NCBI RefSeq assembly: GCF_030209445.1
Contig: NZ_JARVSD010000016.1
Span: 124,001-188,000 of the forward strand
DNA from: Promicromonospora sp. MEB111
Lineage (GTDB): Bacteria > Actinomycetota > Actinomycetes > Actinomycetales > Cellulomonadaceae
Reading direction: 5' to 3'
Length of the DNA stretch: 64,000 nucleotides
Part shown: piece by piece, positions 15,930-24,233 of the stretch
Layout: every line of letters starts with the position of its first letter
Numbering within the stretch: position 1 is the stretch's first letter
Notes under the pieces: model-generated
What the model was told of the DNA's origin: nothing
The model's database searches: none
Seen by the model: the letters and a program-made list of their open reading frames with translations, nothing else
Program-made: the position numbers and the translations under genes

Positions 15930-16688
15930 CTAGAGGTTGAAGCCGCCGGTCACCTCGATGTCCTGCGCGGTGATCCACCGCGCGGCGTCGGACAGGAGGA
16001 ACGCGATGGCGGAGCCCGCGTCGTCGGGCTCGCCGAGGCGGCCCAGGGCGGTGCGGCCGACGAGCTCGGCCGTGAGCTCGGGGTACTCCTCGAAGGCGCC
16101 TCCGGCGAACGGCGTGCGCGTCGGGCCGGGCGACACCGAGTTCACGCGGATGCCGCGTGCGCCCAGCTCCTTGGCGAGGTAGCGGGTCAGGACGACGACG
16201 GCACCCTTCAGGGAACCGTAGGCCGAGTAGCCCTCGGACAGCCCTGCGGTGCCCGCGGAGCTGCTGGCCGTGTTCACGATCGCGCCGCCGTCCTCGATCA
16301 GCGGCAGCAGGGCCTGGGTCACCAGGTAGGGACCCTTGAAGATGACCCGGTAGAAGTCGTCGAGCTGCTTCTCGGTGGTGTCCGCGAACAGGGTGCCGCC
16401 GCCGTACCCGGCGTTGTTGACCAGGCCGGTGATGGTCCGCGCGCCCCAGGTCTCGGCCAGCGCCCGTTCGACGGCGGCGCGGAACGCGGGGAACGTGGCG
16501 CTGTCGCCCACGTCGAGCGGGAGCGCGACGGCGGTGCCGCCGGCCTCCTCGATGCGCGCGACGGTCTCCAGGGCCCCGTCCCGGTTCCCGTTGTAGGTGA
16601 CGACGACGCCGGAGCCGCCCTCCGCGGCGCGGATCGCGGCGGCCTGCCCGATGCCGGAGCTGGCCCCGACGACGATGGTGATCGACAT
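15930..16688 (-). CDS. SDR-family oxidoreductase
   Basis: A 252-aa SDR with VVGASSGIGQAA (GxxxGxG), DVGDSATF, NNAGYG, TASSSAG with the catalytic Ser, YGSLK as Tyr-x-x-x-Lys, and a C-terminal ARWITAQDIEVTGGF segment typical of FabG-like enzymes. It would use NAD(P)(H) on an unknown alcohol or ketone. It heads a two-gene operon with the glycolipid-binding protein and is divergent from the AraC-type activator at 16900, the likely regulator. Confidence 0.9.
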   Translation of the reverse strand: MSITIVVGASSGIGQAAAIRAAEGGSGVVVTYNGNRDGALETVARIEEAGGTAVALPLDVGDSATFPAFRAAVERALAETWGARTITGLVNNAGYGGGTLFADTTEKQLDDFYRVIFKGPYLVTQALLPLIEDGGAIVNTASSSAGTAGLSEGYSAYGSLKGAVVVLTRYLAKELGARGIRVNSVSPGPTRTPFAGGAFEEYPELTAELVGRTALGRLGEPDDAGSAIAFLLSDAARWITAQDIEVTGGFNL

Positions 16689-16899
16689 GTCTGCCTCGTT
16701 CTCTGTTGTCTCGACTGCTTGCCGGATAGTGCTCGTGGTGAAGGCGCTGGAGCCGGGACGGTGCCGCCCTGACTCCTCGACAAGTCAAGGCGATGAGGGG
16801 CCTGGATGGTGATAGTGTTCCTCCCGCGTTCTTGCCTGATCCTGCTCGACGGAGCGTTGCGCGGGGTCGGAGCGGCGTCGGAGGAGGAAGGTGGGCGGC

Positions 16900-17811
16900 A
16901 TGGACCTCGACGGGTTGCGCGCGCTCATGGACCGGCGCGCGCCCGCCGGCACGAGCGAGCCCCTGCCCGGGGTGTTCCTGTCGCGCGAGACGCGGCCGGG
17001 CGACCCGGAGGCCGCCACGACCGGCACCACGTTCGCGCTCATCACGCAGGGCACCAAGGAGCTGCGGCTGGGCGCCGAGACCGTGGTGTACGGACCCGGC
17101 GAGTACCTGGTCACCTCGATCGACCTGCCGGTCATCGGCCGGTTCACGGAGGCGAGCGAGCACGCCCCGGCGCTGGGCTTCGGGATGACCTTGACCGCAC
17201 CCGCCATCGCGGAGCTGCTGCTGTCGGCGGGGGCCGCGCGCAGGCCGCCTCCGGTCGGCACGACCGGCCCGGGGCACGGCCCCGCCGTCCCCGCCCTGGC
17301 GACGAGCCGGGCGCCGGCCGAGCTGCTGGACGCCGTCGGACGGCTCATCCGCCTGCTCGACCGGCCGCGCGATCTGCCCGTGCTGGGGCCCATGGTGCGG
17401 CGGGAGATCCTCTGGCTGCTGGTCACGGGACCGCAGGGCGACACCGTGCGGCAGCTCGGGCTGGCCGGCAGCAAGCTCACGCGCGTCAGCTCGGTGGTGC
17501 AGTGGATCCGGGACAACTCCGCCGAACCGCTCCGCGTCGAGGACCTCGCCCGGCGTGCGGGCCTGAGCGTCTCCGCGTTCCACCGCACGTTCCGTGCGGT
17601 GACCGGGTCGAGCCCGCTCCAGTTCCAGAAGCAGCTCCGGCTGGCCACGGCGCGCCAGATCCTCGCGTCGCGGAACACGAGCGTCACCCAGGTCGCGTTC
17701 GACGTCGGCTACGAGAGCGCGGCCCAGTTCAACCGGGAGTACCGCCGCCTGTTCGGCGCCCCGCCGGGCCGCGACCGCGACCGGCAGGCCGCCGTCACCG
17801 CCGTCGGCTGA
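16900..17811 (+). CDS. AraC-family transcriptional regulator
   Basis: A 303-aa AraC regulator. Residues about 20-150 match the AraC_N effector domain (FALITQGTKELRLGAE, YLVTSIDLPVIGRF), followed by a two-helix-turn-helix domain (IRDNSAEPLRVEDLARRAG, SAFHRTFRAVTGSSPLQFQK, ATARQIL, VTQVAFDVGYESAAQFNREY). ATG 16900 is favoured over GTG 16891, because the GGAGGAAGG ribosome-binding site is at a workable distance only from the ATG. It is divergent from the SDR/glycolipid-binding operon, as often seen for this AraC subfamily, which frequently controls an adjacent oxidoreductase gene. Confidence 0.9.
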   Translation: MDLDGLRALMDRRAPAGTSEPLPGVFLSRETRPGDPEAATTGTTFALITQGTKELRLGAETVVYGPGEYLVTSIDLPVIGRFTEASEHAPALGFGMTLTAPAIAELLLSAGAARRPPPVGTTGPGHGPAVPALATSRAPAELLDAVGRLIRLLDRPRDLPVLGPMVRREILWLLVTGPQGDTVRQLGLAGSKLTRVSSVVQWIRDNSAEPLRVEDLARRAGLSVSAFHRTFRAVTGSSPLQFQKQLRLATARQILASRNTSVTQVAFDVGYESAAQFNREYRRLFGAPPGRDRDRQAAVTAVG

Positions 17812-17831
17812 CCACCGCCGTCCGACGACCC

Positions 17832-18347
17832 TCAGGCGTCCGGGACCAGCCGGCGCAACACCGGCTCCGCGGCCGCGACGACGTCGGGCCCCTCGATGGC
17901 GCCGGAGAGCCAGAGGCTCGCGAAGCCGTGGGCGACGGACCAGGCCGCACGCGCCCCGTCGGCGTCGGGCGCCAGGCCCGCGAGCGCCCCGGAGGCCACC
18001 TGCTCGGCGGCGAGCAGGTCGGTGTCGTCGCCGTGCAGCAGGCTGCGGTCGAACATGACGGCGAAGTGCCCGGGGTGGTCCACCGCGAACCGTACGTAGG
18101 CGACGCCGGCGGCGAGCAGGTCGTCCCCGGCCTCGTCCAGGGCCGCGGCGAGCAGCGTGAAGCCCTCGGTCGCCACGGCGGTGAGCACGCCCGCCTTGTC
18201 GCCGAAGTGGTGGGCCGGCGCGGCGTGGGACACCCCCGCGAGCCGGGCCAGCTCGCGCAGGCTCAGGCCGGCGGGCCCGCGCTCGGCGACGGCGGTCGCG
18301 GCGGCTGCGGTCATCGTCCTGCGCAGGTCTCCGTGGTGGTAGCTCAT
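17832..18347 (-). CDS. TetR-family regulator
   Basis: A 171-aa short TetR protein with the opening YHHGDLRRTM common to one TetR subgroup, an HTH (SLRELARLAGVSHAAPAHHF, then GDKAGVLTAV), and a WHG-type C-terminal part (YVRFAVDHPGHFAVMFD). ATG 18347 has GGAG close upstream; the frame reading further 5' has no family similarity. It is divergent from a DoxX-type gene, with two matching inverted repeats between them. Confidence 0.88.
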   Translation of the reverse strand: MSYHHGDLRRTMTAAAATAVAERGPAGLSLRELARLAGVSHAAPAHHFGDKAGVLTAVATEGFTLLAAALDEAGDDLLAAGVAYVRFAVDHPGHFAVMFDRSLLHGDDTDLLAAEQVASGALAGLAPDADGARAAWSVAHGFASLWLSGAIEGPDVVAAAEPVLRRLVPDA

Positions 18348-18403
18348 GGAGCTCCGTCTCTCCCGGTGTTCTCGTGCTCGGCGTTCTCTCGTACCGCGAG
18401 CCG

Positions 18404-18422
18404 ATCTTGCCATTGACAAGAT
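18404..18422. promoter_or_regulatory. Operator-like repeat CTTG-N7-CAAG, site 1
   Basis: ATCTTG-ccattga-CAAGAT, perfect 6-nt arms. A TTGACA overlaps it (18413-18418) and could be the -35 of the plus-strand gene. Site 2 has the same arms and spacing 47 bp on. Confidence 0.7.
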
Positions 18423-18450
18423 AGCACCGCGAGTGGTGAGGTGTCGCTCG

Positions 18451-18469
18451 AACTTGTCGCCGTCAAGAT
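18451..18469. promoter_or_regulatory. Operator-like repeat CTTG-N7-CAAG, site 2
   Basis: AACTTG-tcgccgt-CAAGAT repeats site 1's arms and spacer length. It ends 10 bp before ATG 18480, so a bound regulator could block transcription of the DoxX gene. Confidence 0.65.
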
Positions 18470-18479
18470 TGGAGCGGTC

Positions 18480-18935
18480 ATGCCTGTCCCCCTTCCCGTG
18501 CTGCTGCTCGCGGTCACGGCGCTCGCGCGCCTGCTCGGCCTGCTCGCGGTCCCGGCCCTCGACTCCTGGCACGACGCCGCACGGGTCGGCGTCGCCGCCG
18601 TCTACCTGCTGGCGTCGTCCGGGCGGCTCATCCCGCACGTCCGCCAGGACCTCGTGCGCATGGTGCCGCCGGGCCTGCCCCGCCCCGACCTGCTCGTCGC
18701 GGGCACGGGGGTGCTGGAGCTGGCGGGCGCGATCGGCCTGCTGGTGCCCGCGACGGCGCCCGCGGCGGCGATCTGCCTGGGGCTGCTCACCCTGGCCATG
18801 ACCCCGGCGAACGTCTCCGCGGCGCGGCGCGGCGTCCTGTTCGGCGGCAAGCCGGCCACCCCCGTCGGACGCCGCCTCGCGGAGCAGGCCCTCTACCTGG
18901 CGGCCCTGGCGTCGATCGTCTGGCTCCCCTTCTGA
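18480..18935 (+). CDS. DoxX-like small membrane protein
   Basis: A 151-aa protein with four predicted membrane helices (PVLLLAVTALARLLGLLAV; VAAVYLLASSG; VLELAGAIGLLVP; ALYLAALASIVWL) and the DoxX-like order of a VLELAGAIGLL helix followed by a long loop. Family members occur in redox or quinone-linked complexes, but many have no known role. ATG 18480 has GGAG 7 nt upstream; the longer frame from 18441 would run through operator site 2. The divergent TetR gene is the likely regulator. Confidence 0.8.
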   Translation: MPVPLPVLLLAVTALARLLGLLAVPALDSWHDAARVGVAAVYLLASSGRLIPHVRQDLVRMVPPGLPRPDLLVAGTGVLELAGAIGLLVPATAPAAAICLGLLTLAMTPANVSAARRGVLFGGKPATPVGRRLAEQALYLAALASIVWLPF

Positions 18936-18993
18936 CCACCGCCCGCCGCCCCGCGCCGCCCCCCCCCCGCTCGCCGGCCGGTGTCGGGCGCGG

Positions 18994-19767
18994 TCAGCGG
19001 GTCGTGCGGGGGACGCGCTCCTGGCGGGTCCAGCCCGACCAGCCGCGCTCCTCGAGCAGCTCCTCCAGACGGCGGCCGGCGGGGATGGAGTCGAGGGCGA
19101 GCGAGTCGAACTGCTCGACGAGCCCCCGCTCCACCCCGCGCCCGCCGTCACCGGTCCACTCGGCGTGGCGGTCCAGGACGGCCGCCACCTTGTCGGCCAG
19201 GCCGGGCAGCCGCGGGTCGTCCGGCGCCCAGTCGATCCCCTCGCCGATCGACCGCAGCACGTCGACGAACTCGGCGTCGTCCAGCAGCAGACCCTTGTTG
19301 ACCATGGCGGCGGCGACCTGCTCGGGCGGGTACACGGCCAGCGACAGGATCCAGCTGTCCCGCTCGATCTCGACGATCGGCTCGGGCACGCCCAGCTCCC
19401 GCCACCGGTCGAGGTACGCCGCACCCTCCGGCGGCAGGGCCAGGCTGTCCCCCGCGGCAAGCCGGGCGATGCGCTCGCGGTGCCGCTCCCGCTCCTCGAT
19501 CTCCGACCGGAGCCGCGCGTCGATCTCGGCGACGGCGGTCGCGAACTCGTCCTCGTCGGCGTGCAGGAGCTCCTGGACCCGGGCCAGCGGCACCCCGGCG
19601 TCGGCCAGGGTCCTGATCCGGATGAGGTCCACCACGGCCGGCGCGCCGTACCGGCGGTACCCGGAGTGGTCGCGCTCCGGCTCCGGCAGCAGCCCCAGGG
19701 CGTGGTAGTGCCGGACGGCGCGCGCCGTCACCCCCGCGTACGACGCGACCTGCCCGATGGTCAACAT
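18994..19767 (-). CDS. MerR-family regulator downstream of an ABC exporter
   Basis: A 257-aa MerR protein. The N-terminal domain (MLTIGQVASYAGVTARAVRHY, LLPEPERDHSGYRRY) is the winged HTH, then a dimerisation helix (ELLHADEDEFATAVAEID), then a roughly 130-aa C-terminal domain without metal-binding cysteines, so a drug-sensing rather than a metal-sensing member is likely. ATG 19767 has GGAGG upstream; the longer frame to 19878 has no homology-like N-terminus. It is the last gene of an operon with the ABC ATPase and permease, 35 bp behind the permease, and is probably their regulator. Confidence 0.88.
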   Translation of the reverse strand: MLTIGQVASYAGVTARAVRHYHALGLLPEPERDHSGYRRYGAPAVVDLIRIRTLADAGVPLARVQELLHADEDEFATAVAEIDARLRSEIEERERHRERIARLAAGDSLALPPEGAAYLDRWRELGVPEPIVEIERDSWILSLAVYPPEQVAAAMVNKGLLLDDAEFVDVLRSIGEGIDWAPDDPRLPGLADKVAAVLDRHAEWTGDGGRGVERGLVEQFDSLALDSIPAGRRLEELLEERGWSGWTRQERVPRTTR

Positions 19768-19802
19768 GGAGCCATCCTCCCGTCTGTCGTCGGAGCGCCG
19801 GG

Positions 19803-20600
19803 TCAGCGGGCCGGCGCAGTCGTCCTGCCGAAGGCATGACGGGACCAGGCGTAGCCCACCCCGGCTATCACCACGCACCAGCCGACGGCGAGCCAGCCGG
19901 CCGACCCGACCGGTGTGCCCGACGTCAGGGCGCGCAGGGTCTCGATGACCGGCGTGAACGGCTGGTGCTCGGCGAACTGCCGCAGCCCGGCGGGCATCTG
20001 CTCGGTGGGCACGAACCCGCTGCTCACGACCGGCAGCACCATGAGGACCAGCGGCGTGTTGCTCGCCGTCTCGACGCTGCCCGCGGCCAGCCCCATGGCG
20101 ACCGTCAGCCAGGTGAACGAGAACGCCAGGAGCAGCACCAGCCCGGCGGCGCCGAGCCAGCCCGCCACCCCGGCCTGCGACCGGAAGCCGAGCAGCAGCG
20201 CGAACCCGACCATCACCGTCAGCGCCAGCACGGTCCGGATCACCGCGCCGAGCACGTGCCCGGTGAGCACCGAGACGCGGGCGATGTCCATGGTGCGGAA
20301 CCGGTCGAACATCCCTCCGGTGCGGTCGATCGCGACGGCGACGGCGGTCCCGTTCGCCACGCTGGACACCGTCATGACCCAGATGCCGGGGACCAGGTAG
20401 TTCAGGTAGTCGGCGCGGCTGCCGCCGCCGTCGACCGGGAGTCCGGCGCCGAGCGTGCCGCCGAACACGTACACGAACAGCAGCAGGAACACGACCGGGA
20501 CGGCGATCAGCATGACCGCCAGAGAGGGGTAGCGGCTGAGGTGCCGCAGGTTGCGGCGCAGCATGGTCATCGAGTCGCGGACGGCGTAGGTGGTGCTCAT
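19803..20600 (-). CDS. ABC-2-type exporter permease (DrrB-like)
   Basis: A 265-aa permease with six hydrophobic helices, an N-terminal cytoplasmic start (TMLRRNLRHLSRYP) and the ABC-2 signature region around FDRFRTMDIARVSVLTGHVL. The C-terminal ALTSGTPVGSAGWLAVGW region resembles daunorubicin-resistance DrrB proteins. It forms the membrane half of an exporter with the ATPase encoded immediately upstream; start and stop overlap by ATGA, so 1:1 expression is expected. The substrate is probably a hydrophobic drug, lipid or antibiotic, by analogy only. Confidence 0.9.
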   Translation of the reverse strand: MSTTYAVRDSMTMLRRNLRHLSRYPSLAVMLIAVPVVFLLLFVYVFGGTLGAGLPVDGGGSRADYLNYLVPGIWVMTVSSVANGTAVAVAIDRTGGMFDRFRTMDIARVSVLTGHVLGAVIRTVLALTVMVGFALLLGFRSQAGVAGWLGAAGLVLLLAFSFTWLTVAMGLAAGSVETASNTPLVLMVLPVVSSGFVPTEQMPAGLRQFAEHQPFTPVIETLRALTSGTPVGSAGWLAVGWCVVIAGVGYAWSRHAFGRTTAPAR

Positions 20601-21475
20601 CGTGCGGTCACCTCCGAGGTGTCTGCGGGATCCGCGGCGTGCCCCGTGAGCGCCAGGAACACGTCGTCGAGGCTGGTGGCGCCGCCGGGCACCTGCGCCT
20701 TGAGCTCGCTCGGCGTCCCCTCGGCCAGCAGCGTGCCGGCGTCGAGCACGCCGACCCGGTCGGCCAGGGCGTCGGCCTCGTCGAGGTACTGGGTGGTCAG
20801 CAGCACGGTGACGCCGTCGGCCACCTGCTCCCGGACCACCTGCCAGACGGCGCGGCGGCTGCGCGGGTCGAGCCCCGTGGTGGGCTCGTCCAGGAAGATC
20901 AGCCGCGGCCGGGTGATGAGCGTCATCGCCAGATCGAGGCGGCGCCGCATGCCGCCGGACCAGGTCAGGGCGCGGCGGTCGGCGGCGTCGGCCAGGTCGA
21001 ACCGGTCGAGCAGCGCCTCGACGTCGCGGGTGGCGGTCGCCCGGTCGAGGTGGGTCAGGTCGGCCATGAGGCGCAGGTTCTCGCGGCCGGTGAGGAACAT
21101 GTCGATCGCCGAGAACTGCCCCGTCACGCCGATCGCCGCCCGCACCCGGGCCGGCTCGCGGCGCACGTCGTGGCCCGCGACGCGGACCTCGCCGGCGTCG
21201 GCCGCCAGCAGCGTGGACAGGATGTTCACCATGGTCGTCTTGCCCGCGCCGTTCGGCCCCAGCAGGGCGTAGACGGAGCCGGCGGGGACCGTGAGGTCCA
21301 CGCCGTCGAGCACGTGGTGGTCGCCGTAGGACGCGTGCAGGCCGGCGACCTCGATCGCGGTGCCCCGCGATGGCGCTGTCGCTGGTGCCGGTGCTGATGC
21401 TGGTGCTGGTGCTGGTCCTGGAACTCGTGCGGCGGAGGCCGGTACGGCCCCGGCCGCACTGTCTGGTGTGGTCAT
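20597..21475 (-). CDS. ABC exporter ATP-binding protein (DrrA-like)
   Basis: A 292-aa ATPase: Walker A GPNGAGKTT, Q-loop region VTGQFSAID, signature LTWSGGMRRRLDLA (a DrrA-like variant), Walker B LIFLDEPTTGLD and the switch-region Gln in VLLTTQYLDEAD, with the DrrA-type C-terminal TSLDDVFLALTG. The N-terminal 35 residues carry a Pro-Ala repeat (PAPAPASAPAPATAP) from a DNA minisatellite at about 21361-21430. ATG 21475 was taken because the upstream frame lacks similarity. It sits 43 bp from the VanY-like gene on the same strand and overlaps the permease start. Confidence 0.92.
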   Translation of the reverse strand: MTTPDSAAGAVPASAARVPGPAPAPASAPAPATAPSRGTAIEVAGLHASYGDHHVLDGVDLTVPAGSVYALLGPNGAGKTTMVNILSTLLAADAGEVRVAGHDVRREPARVRAAIGVTGQFSAIDMFLTGRENLRLMADLTHLDRATATRDVEALLDRFDLADAADRRALTWSGGMRRRLDLAMTLITRPRLIFLDEPTTGLDPRSRRAVWQVVREQVADGVTVLLTTQYLDEADALADRVGVLDAGTLLAEGTPSELKAQVPGGATSLDDVFLALTGHAADPADTSEVTAR

Positions 21476-21518
21476 GACCGCAGCGTGCAGGGTTGCCGCT
21501 ACGGCAAGGTCAAGCCCG

Positions 21519-22511
21519 TCAGTCGACGTATCCCCCGCCGGGAACGTCGAAGACCTCCTCCAGCGTCGTGACGCCGGTGTCCGCCATGTACGCCGCCAGG
21601 TCGCGGCCCACCCAGCGCAGGTGCCAGGCCTCGGGGGCGTACCCCGTGACGCCGCTGTTCTCGGGCGTGTACCGGACCAGGAAGCCGAACGTCGCGGCAT
21701 GCTCCGCGACCCACCGCCCCTCGGTGGTCTCCCCGAAGCACGGCTCGAAGTCGCACCCCGGCTGTGTCGTGCCGCCCACGTCCACGGCCAGGCCCGTCTG
21801 GTGCTCGCTGTGCCCCGGGCGCGCCGAGACGGCGTCCGCCTGCGCCGCCCCGAGCTGCGCGACCCAGCCTTCGTAGACCGCGGCCTGCTTGGGGTACCCG
21901 CGGTAGGCGCTGCGCAACGTCAGCCGGACGTCGTCGGCGTCCGCCGCCGCCAGGAGCGCCGTCAGGTCCGGCGCGACGTCGGGCCGCACGAGGTAGCCGC
22001 GCACCGTCGTGAGGTCGGGCTCGTGGTCGACCGGGTCGAGCGGCGTGCGCTTGTTGACCACCACCCAGGGGCTCGCCGGGTCGGTGGTGGAGCGGGCGGT
22101 CAGGTCGATGCCCGGGTCGTCACCGGGTCCGCTGCCCGGCTCGGCATCGACGGGCACGTCCCTCGGCCCGACGACGCTCGCGGCGCCCGCCCCGGCGTCG
22201 GCGCCCGCCCCGCCGCCCGCGCCCGCCCCGCCGGTCACCGGCTCCTCGGAACCCTGCCCGCCGGAACCGTGCCCGCCGCCCTGCTCCACGGAACCCTCCT
22301 GACCGGAACCCTGCTGTCCGCCGCCCTGCTGCACGGAACCCTCCTGACCGGAGGCAGGCAGCCCCGAACCGTCCGGCGACCCGGCCGTCCCGGAGACCAA
22401 CCCCGCTGCGGACCCGGCCGCACAGCCGGCGAGCAACAGCGTGGTGGCGAGAAGCACCGCGGGGACGCCCCCGGCCCGGGGCACGGACAGTCGGTTCGAA
22501 AAGGTAGGCAC
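21519..22511 (-). CDS. VanY-type D-Ala-D-Ala carboxypeptidase lipoprotein
   Basis: A 330-aa lipoprotein: signal peptide with lipobox LLLAGCAAG (lipidated Cys near residue 30), a low-complexity linker of QEGS/QQGG/GAGAG repeats to about residue 115, then an M15B peptidase domain. SAYRGY, RPGHSEHQTGLAVDVGG (zinc His and Asp) and EAWHLRW (third zinc His) are intact. The enzyme should trim the terminal D-Ala of cell-wall stem peptides on the outer membrane face. It could remodel peptidoglycan or contribute to glycopeptide tolerance, but no van regulatory genes are seen nearby. The start GTG 22511 has no clear ribosome-binding site. Confidence 0.9.
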   Translation of the reverse strand: MPTFSNRLSVPRAGGVPAVLLATTLLLAGCAAGSAAGLVSGTAGSPDGSGLPASGQEGSVQQGGGQQGSGQEGSVEQGGGHGSGGQGSEEPVTGGAGAGGGAGADAGAGAASVVGPRDVPVDAEPGSGPGDDPGIDLTARSTTDPASPWVVVNKRTPLDPVDHEPDLTTVRGYLVRPDVAPDLTALLAAADADDVRLTLRSAYRGYPKQAAVYEGWVAQLGAAQADAVSARPGHSEHQTGLAVDVGGTTQPGCDFEPCFGETTEGRWVAEHAATFGFLVRYTPENSGVTGYAPEAWHLRWVGRDLAAYMADTGVTTLEEVFDVPGGGYVD

Positions 22512-22585
22512 ACCGGGGTCGTGTGCGGCGTGTGGCTCCCGATGTCAGCGGCGCGCTGTGACGTGGGCAACATCCGGGACCTGAC

Positions 22586-23209
22586 ATGGGCGATCCCCTG
22601 CCGGACACACTGTGTCGGAAGCACTCACCCCGATGCTCTTCACCCCGGAGACCGACGGAGACCCCGGAGACCGCCCTGACCACGAACACCGAGCCGCACC
22701 GCATCGTGCCGGGCCCGCTCACGCCCGCGCGCACGGAGGAGCTCTTCGCGACGCACGCGCGCGCCGTCTACCGCTACGCCCGCGCGCGGCTCCCGGCCGC
22801 CGAGGCGGAGGACGTCGTGGCCGAGGTCTTCGCGATCGTGTGGCGCAAGGGCGAGCTGCCCGACAACCCGCGGGCGTGGCTCCTGGCCGTCGCCCGCCGG
22901 GTGATGGCCAACCAGGCGCGCGCCCGGCAGCGGCGCACGGCCCTGGTCGAGCGGGTGCGCACGCACCCGGCCCCGGCGGGCGCCGACGACGTCCGCCTGG
23001 TCGGCGAGCTCGACGAGCTCCGCCGCGCGATGGACCTGCTGCGCCCCACCGACCGGGAGGTCATCGCGCTGCTCGCGGCCGCGGAGCTCTCCACGGCGGA
23101 GGTGGCCCAGGTACTGGGCTGCACGACGGCGGTCGCCGCCACCCGGGTGCACCGCGCCCGGCGCCGCCTGCGCGCGGCGTACGAACGGCTGACCGAGGAA
23201 GGAGCCTGA
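22586..23209 (+). CDS. ECF-type RNA polymerase sigma factor
   Basis: Sigma region 2 (ARTEELFATHARAVYRYARA, then AEDVVAEVFAIVWRKGELPD, PRAWLLAVARRV) and region 4 (RPTDREVIALLAAAELSTAE, VAQVLGCTTAVAATRVHRAR) are both present. The start is uncertain. ATG 22586 gives 207 aa, but the first about 38 residues look unlike a sigma factor; a CTG at 22676 with GGAG 6 nt upstream, or GTG 22706, would give a normal-length protein of 168-178 aa. It is directly followed (1-bp gap) by a single-span membrane protein, the usual arrangement for a sigma factor and its membrane partner. Confidence 0.88.
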   Translation: MGDPLPDTLCRKHSPRCSSPRRPTETPETALTTNTEPHRIVPGPLTPARTEELFATHARAVYRYARARLPAAEAEDVVAEVFAIVWRKGELPDNPRAWLLAVARRVMANQARARQRRTALVERVRTHPAPAGADDVRLVGELDELRRAMDLLRPTDREVIALLAAAELSTAEVAQVLGCTTAVAATRVHRARRRLRAAYERLTEEGA

Positions 23210-23210
23210 C

Positions 23211-24197
23211 GTGGACGACGAGCTGACCCGCGCCCGCCGTGCCCTGCGCGCGGCCGATCCCGAGCTCGACCTGGCGCGCGCGTACACCGAGTCCCGCGCG
23301 CGGGCCGAGGCACGGGCCGCCGTGCGGGGCGCGACGGGGAGCGGCCTGCACGGCCAGGTCCCGCGCCCGTCCGGCCGGGCCGACACCGGCGCCGGCGACT
23401 GGGCCGCCCCCTGGTCCGACAGCGGCTCCGACGACTGGGCCGACACCCGCGACATCGAGGTGCTGCTCCGCGACCCCGACACACCCGGGCTCGTGCCGGC
23501 CGCGCTCCGGCGCGCGCCGTCGGGCCGCCGCGGGCCGGTCCTCGCGTGGGCGGGTGCGGCAGCCGCGGCAGCGGCCGCCGTCCTCGTGCTGAGCCTGGCG
23601 GGCACGCCGGAACCGGGCGCCCTCCCGGGCTCGGCCCCGGGCACCGGCGCGTCGGCGGCCGGGACCCCGCGTCCCGGCGCGTCGCCGTCCCCCACGACCT
23701 GGCGCACGCCGGGCGAGGTCGTCACCCTCGCGGGCAAGGCGATGTCCGGCGCGAGCTGCGGCGTGAAGATCCGCTCGACGCTCGGGGACCAGTCGATCAT
23801 GCGCTTCGACCGGGTCGACGAGCCGGACGTGGCCGTGCCGAAGCCCCTGCTGGACCAGCAGCCTCTCCCGGCGCTGCAGGCGGCGTCGGCCCGCGTGCTG
23901 CTCCGCCTGCCGGGCTACGACGGCACGAACCAGCGGCTCGACGACGACCTCACGATCGAGGAGCTGGCCGGGCAGACGGTCGCGCGGATCCGGGTCACCC
24001 CGTCGGACGACCAGGTCCGGGGCGGCGACGTGACCCGCGTCGACGTGCTCGTCGACACCACGACCTGGCTGCCGCGGGCCCAGGAGATCTGGGCCACGTC
24101 CGACGGCGGCAAGCAGTTGCGCGTGCACAGCGACCTGAGCTGGTCGGGGTGCGACGAGCCGAGCATGGCCCCGACGAACGACGCCGACCGGCCCTGA
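23211..24197 (+). CDS. Single-span membrane partner of the ECF sigma factor
   Basis: A 328-aa protein: cytoplasmic N-terminal part (residues 1-105) with MDDELTRARRALRAADPEL and an acidic stretch, one membrane helix (AWAGAAAAAAAAVLVLSLAG, about 110-130), a Pro/Ser/Ala linker, and an extracytoplasmic domain (about 165-328) with two cysteines (ASCGVK and WSGCDE) that could pair. The layout resembles CU044_5270-type proteins that accompany sigma factors in actinomycetes and may act as anti-sigma factor or sensor; no zinc HxxxCxxC anti-sigma motif is present. GTG 23211 lies 1 bp after the sigma stop. Confidence 0.7.
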   Translation: MDDELTRARRALRAADPELDLARAYTESRARAEARAAVRGATGSGLHGQVPRPSGRADTGAGDWAAPWSDSGSDDWADTRDIEVLLRDPDTPGLVPAALRRAPSGRRGPVLAWAGAAAAAAAAVLVLSLAGTPEPGALPGSAPGTGASAAGTPRPGASPSPTTWRTPGEVVTLAGKAMSGASCGVKIRSTLGDQSIMRFDRVDEPDVAVPKPLLDQQPLPALQAASARVLLRLPGYDGTNQRLDDDLTIEELAGQTVARIRVTPSDDQVRGGDVTRVDVLVDTTTWLPRAQEIWATSDGGKQLRVHSDLSWSGCDEPSMAPTNDADRP

Positions 24198-24220
24198 CCC
24201 GACCCGCCGGCCCGCCGAGA

Positions 24221-24226
24221 TAGGCT
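24221..24226 (+). promoter_or_regulatory. Candidate -10 (TAGGCT) before the GNAT gene
   Basis: TAGGCT ends 7 nt before GTG 24234 in an otherwise very GC-rich gap, consistent with a leaderless transcript. Confidence 0.45.
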
Positions 24227-24233
24227 CCCCGGC

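Noticed and set aside
19768-19878. 37-codon N-terminal extension of the MerR gene
   Set aside because: The extension does not look like protein of this family, and GGAGG lies just before ATG 19767, where the MerR HTH begins.
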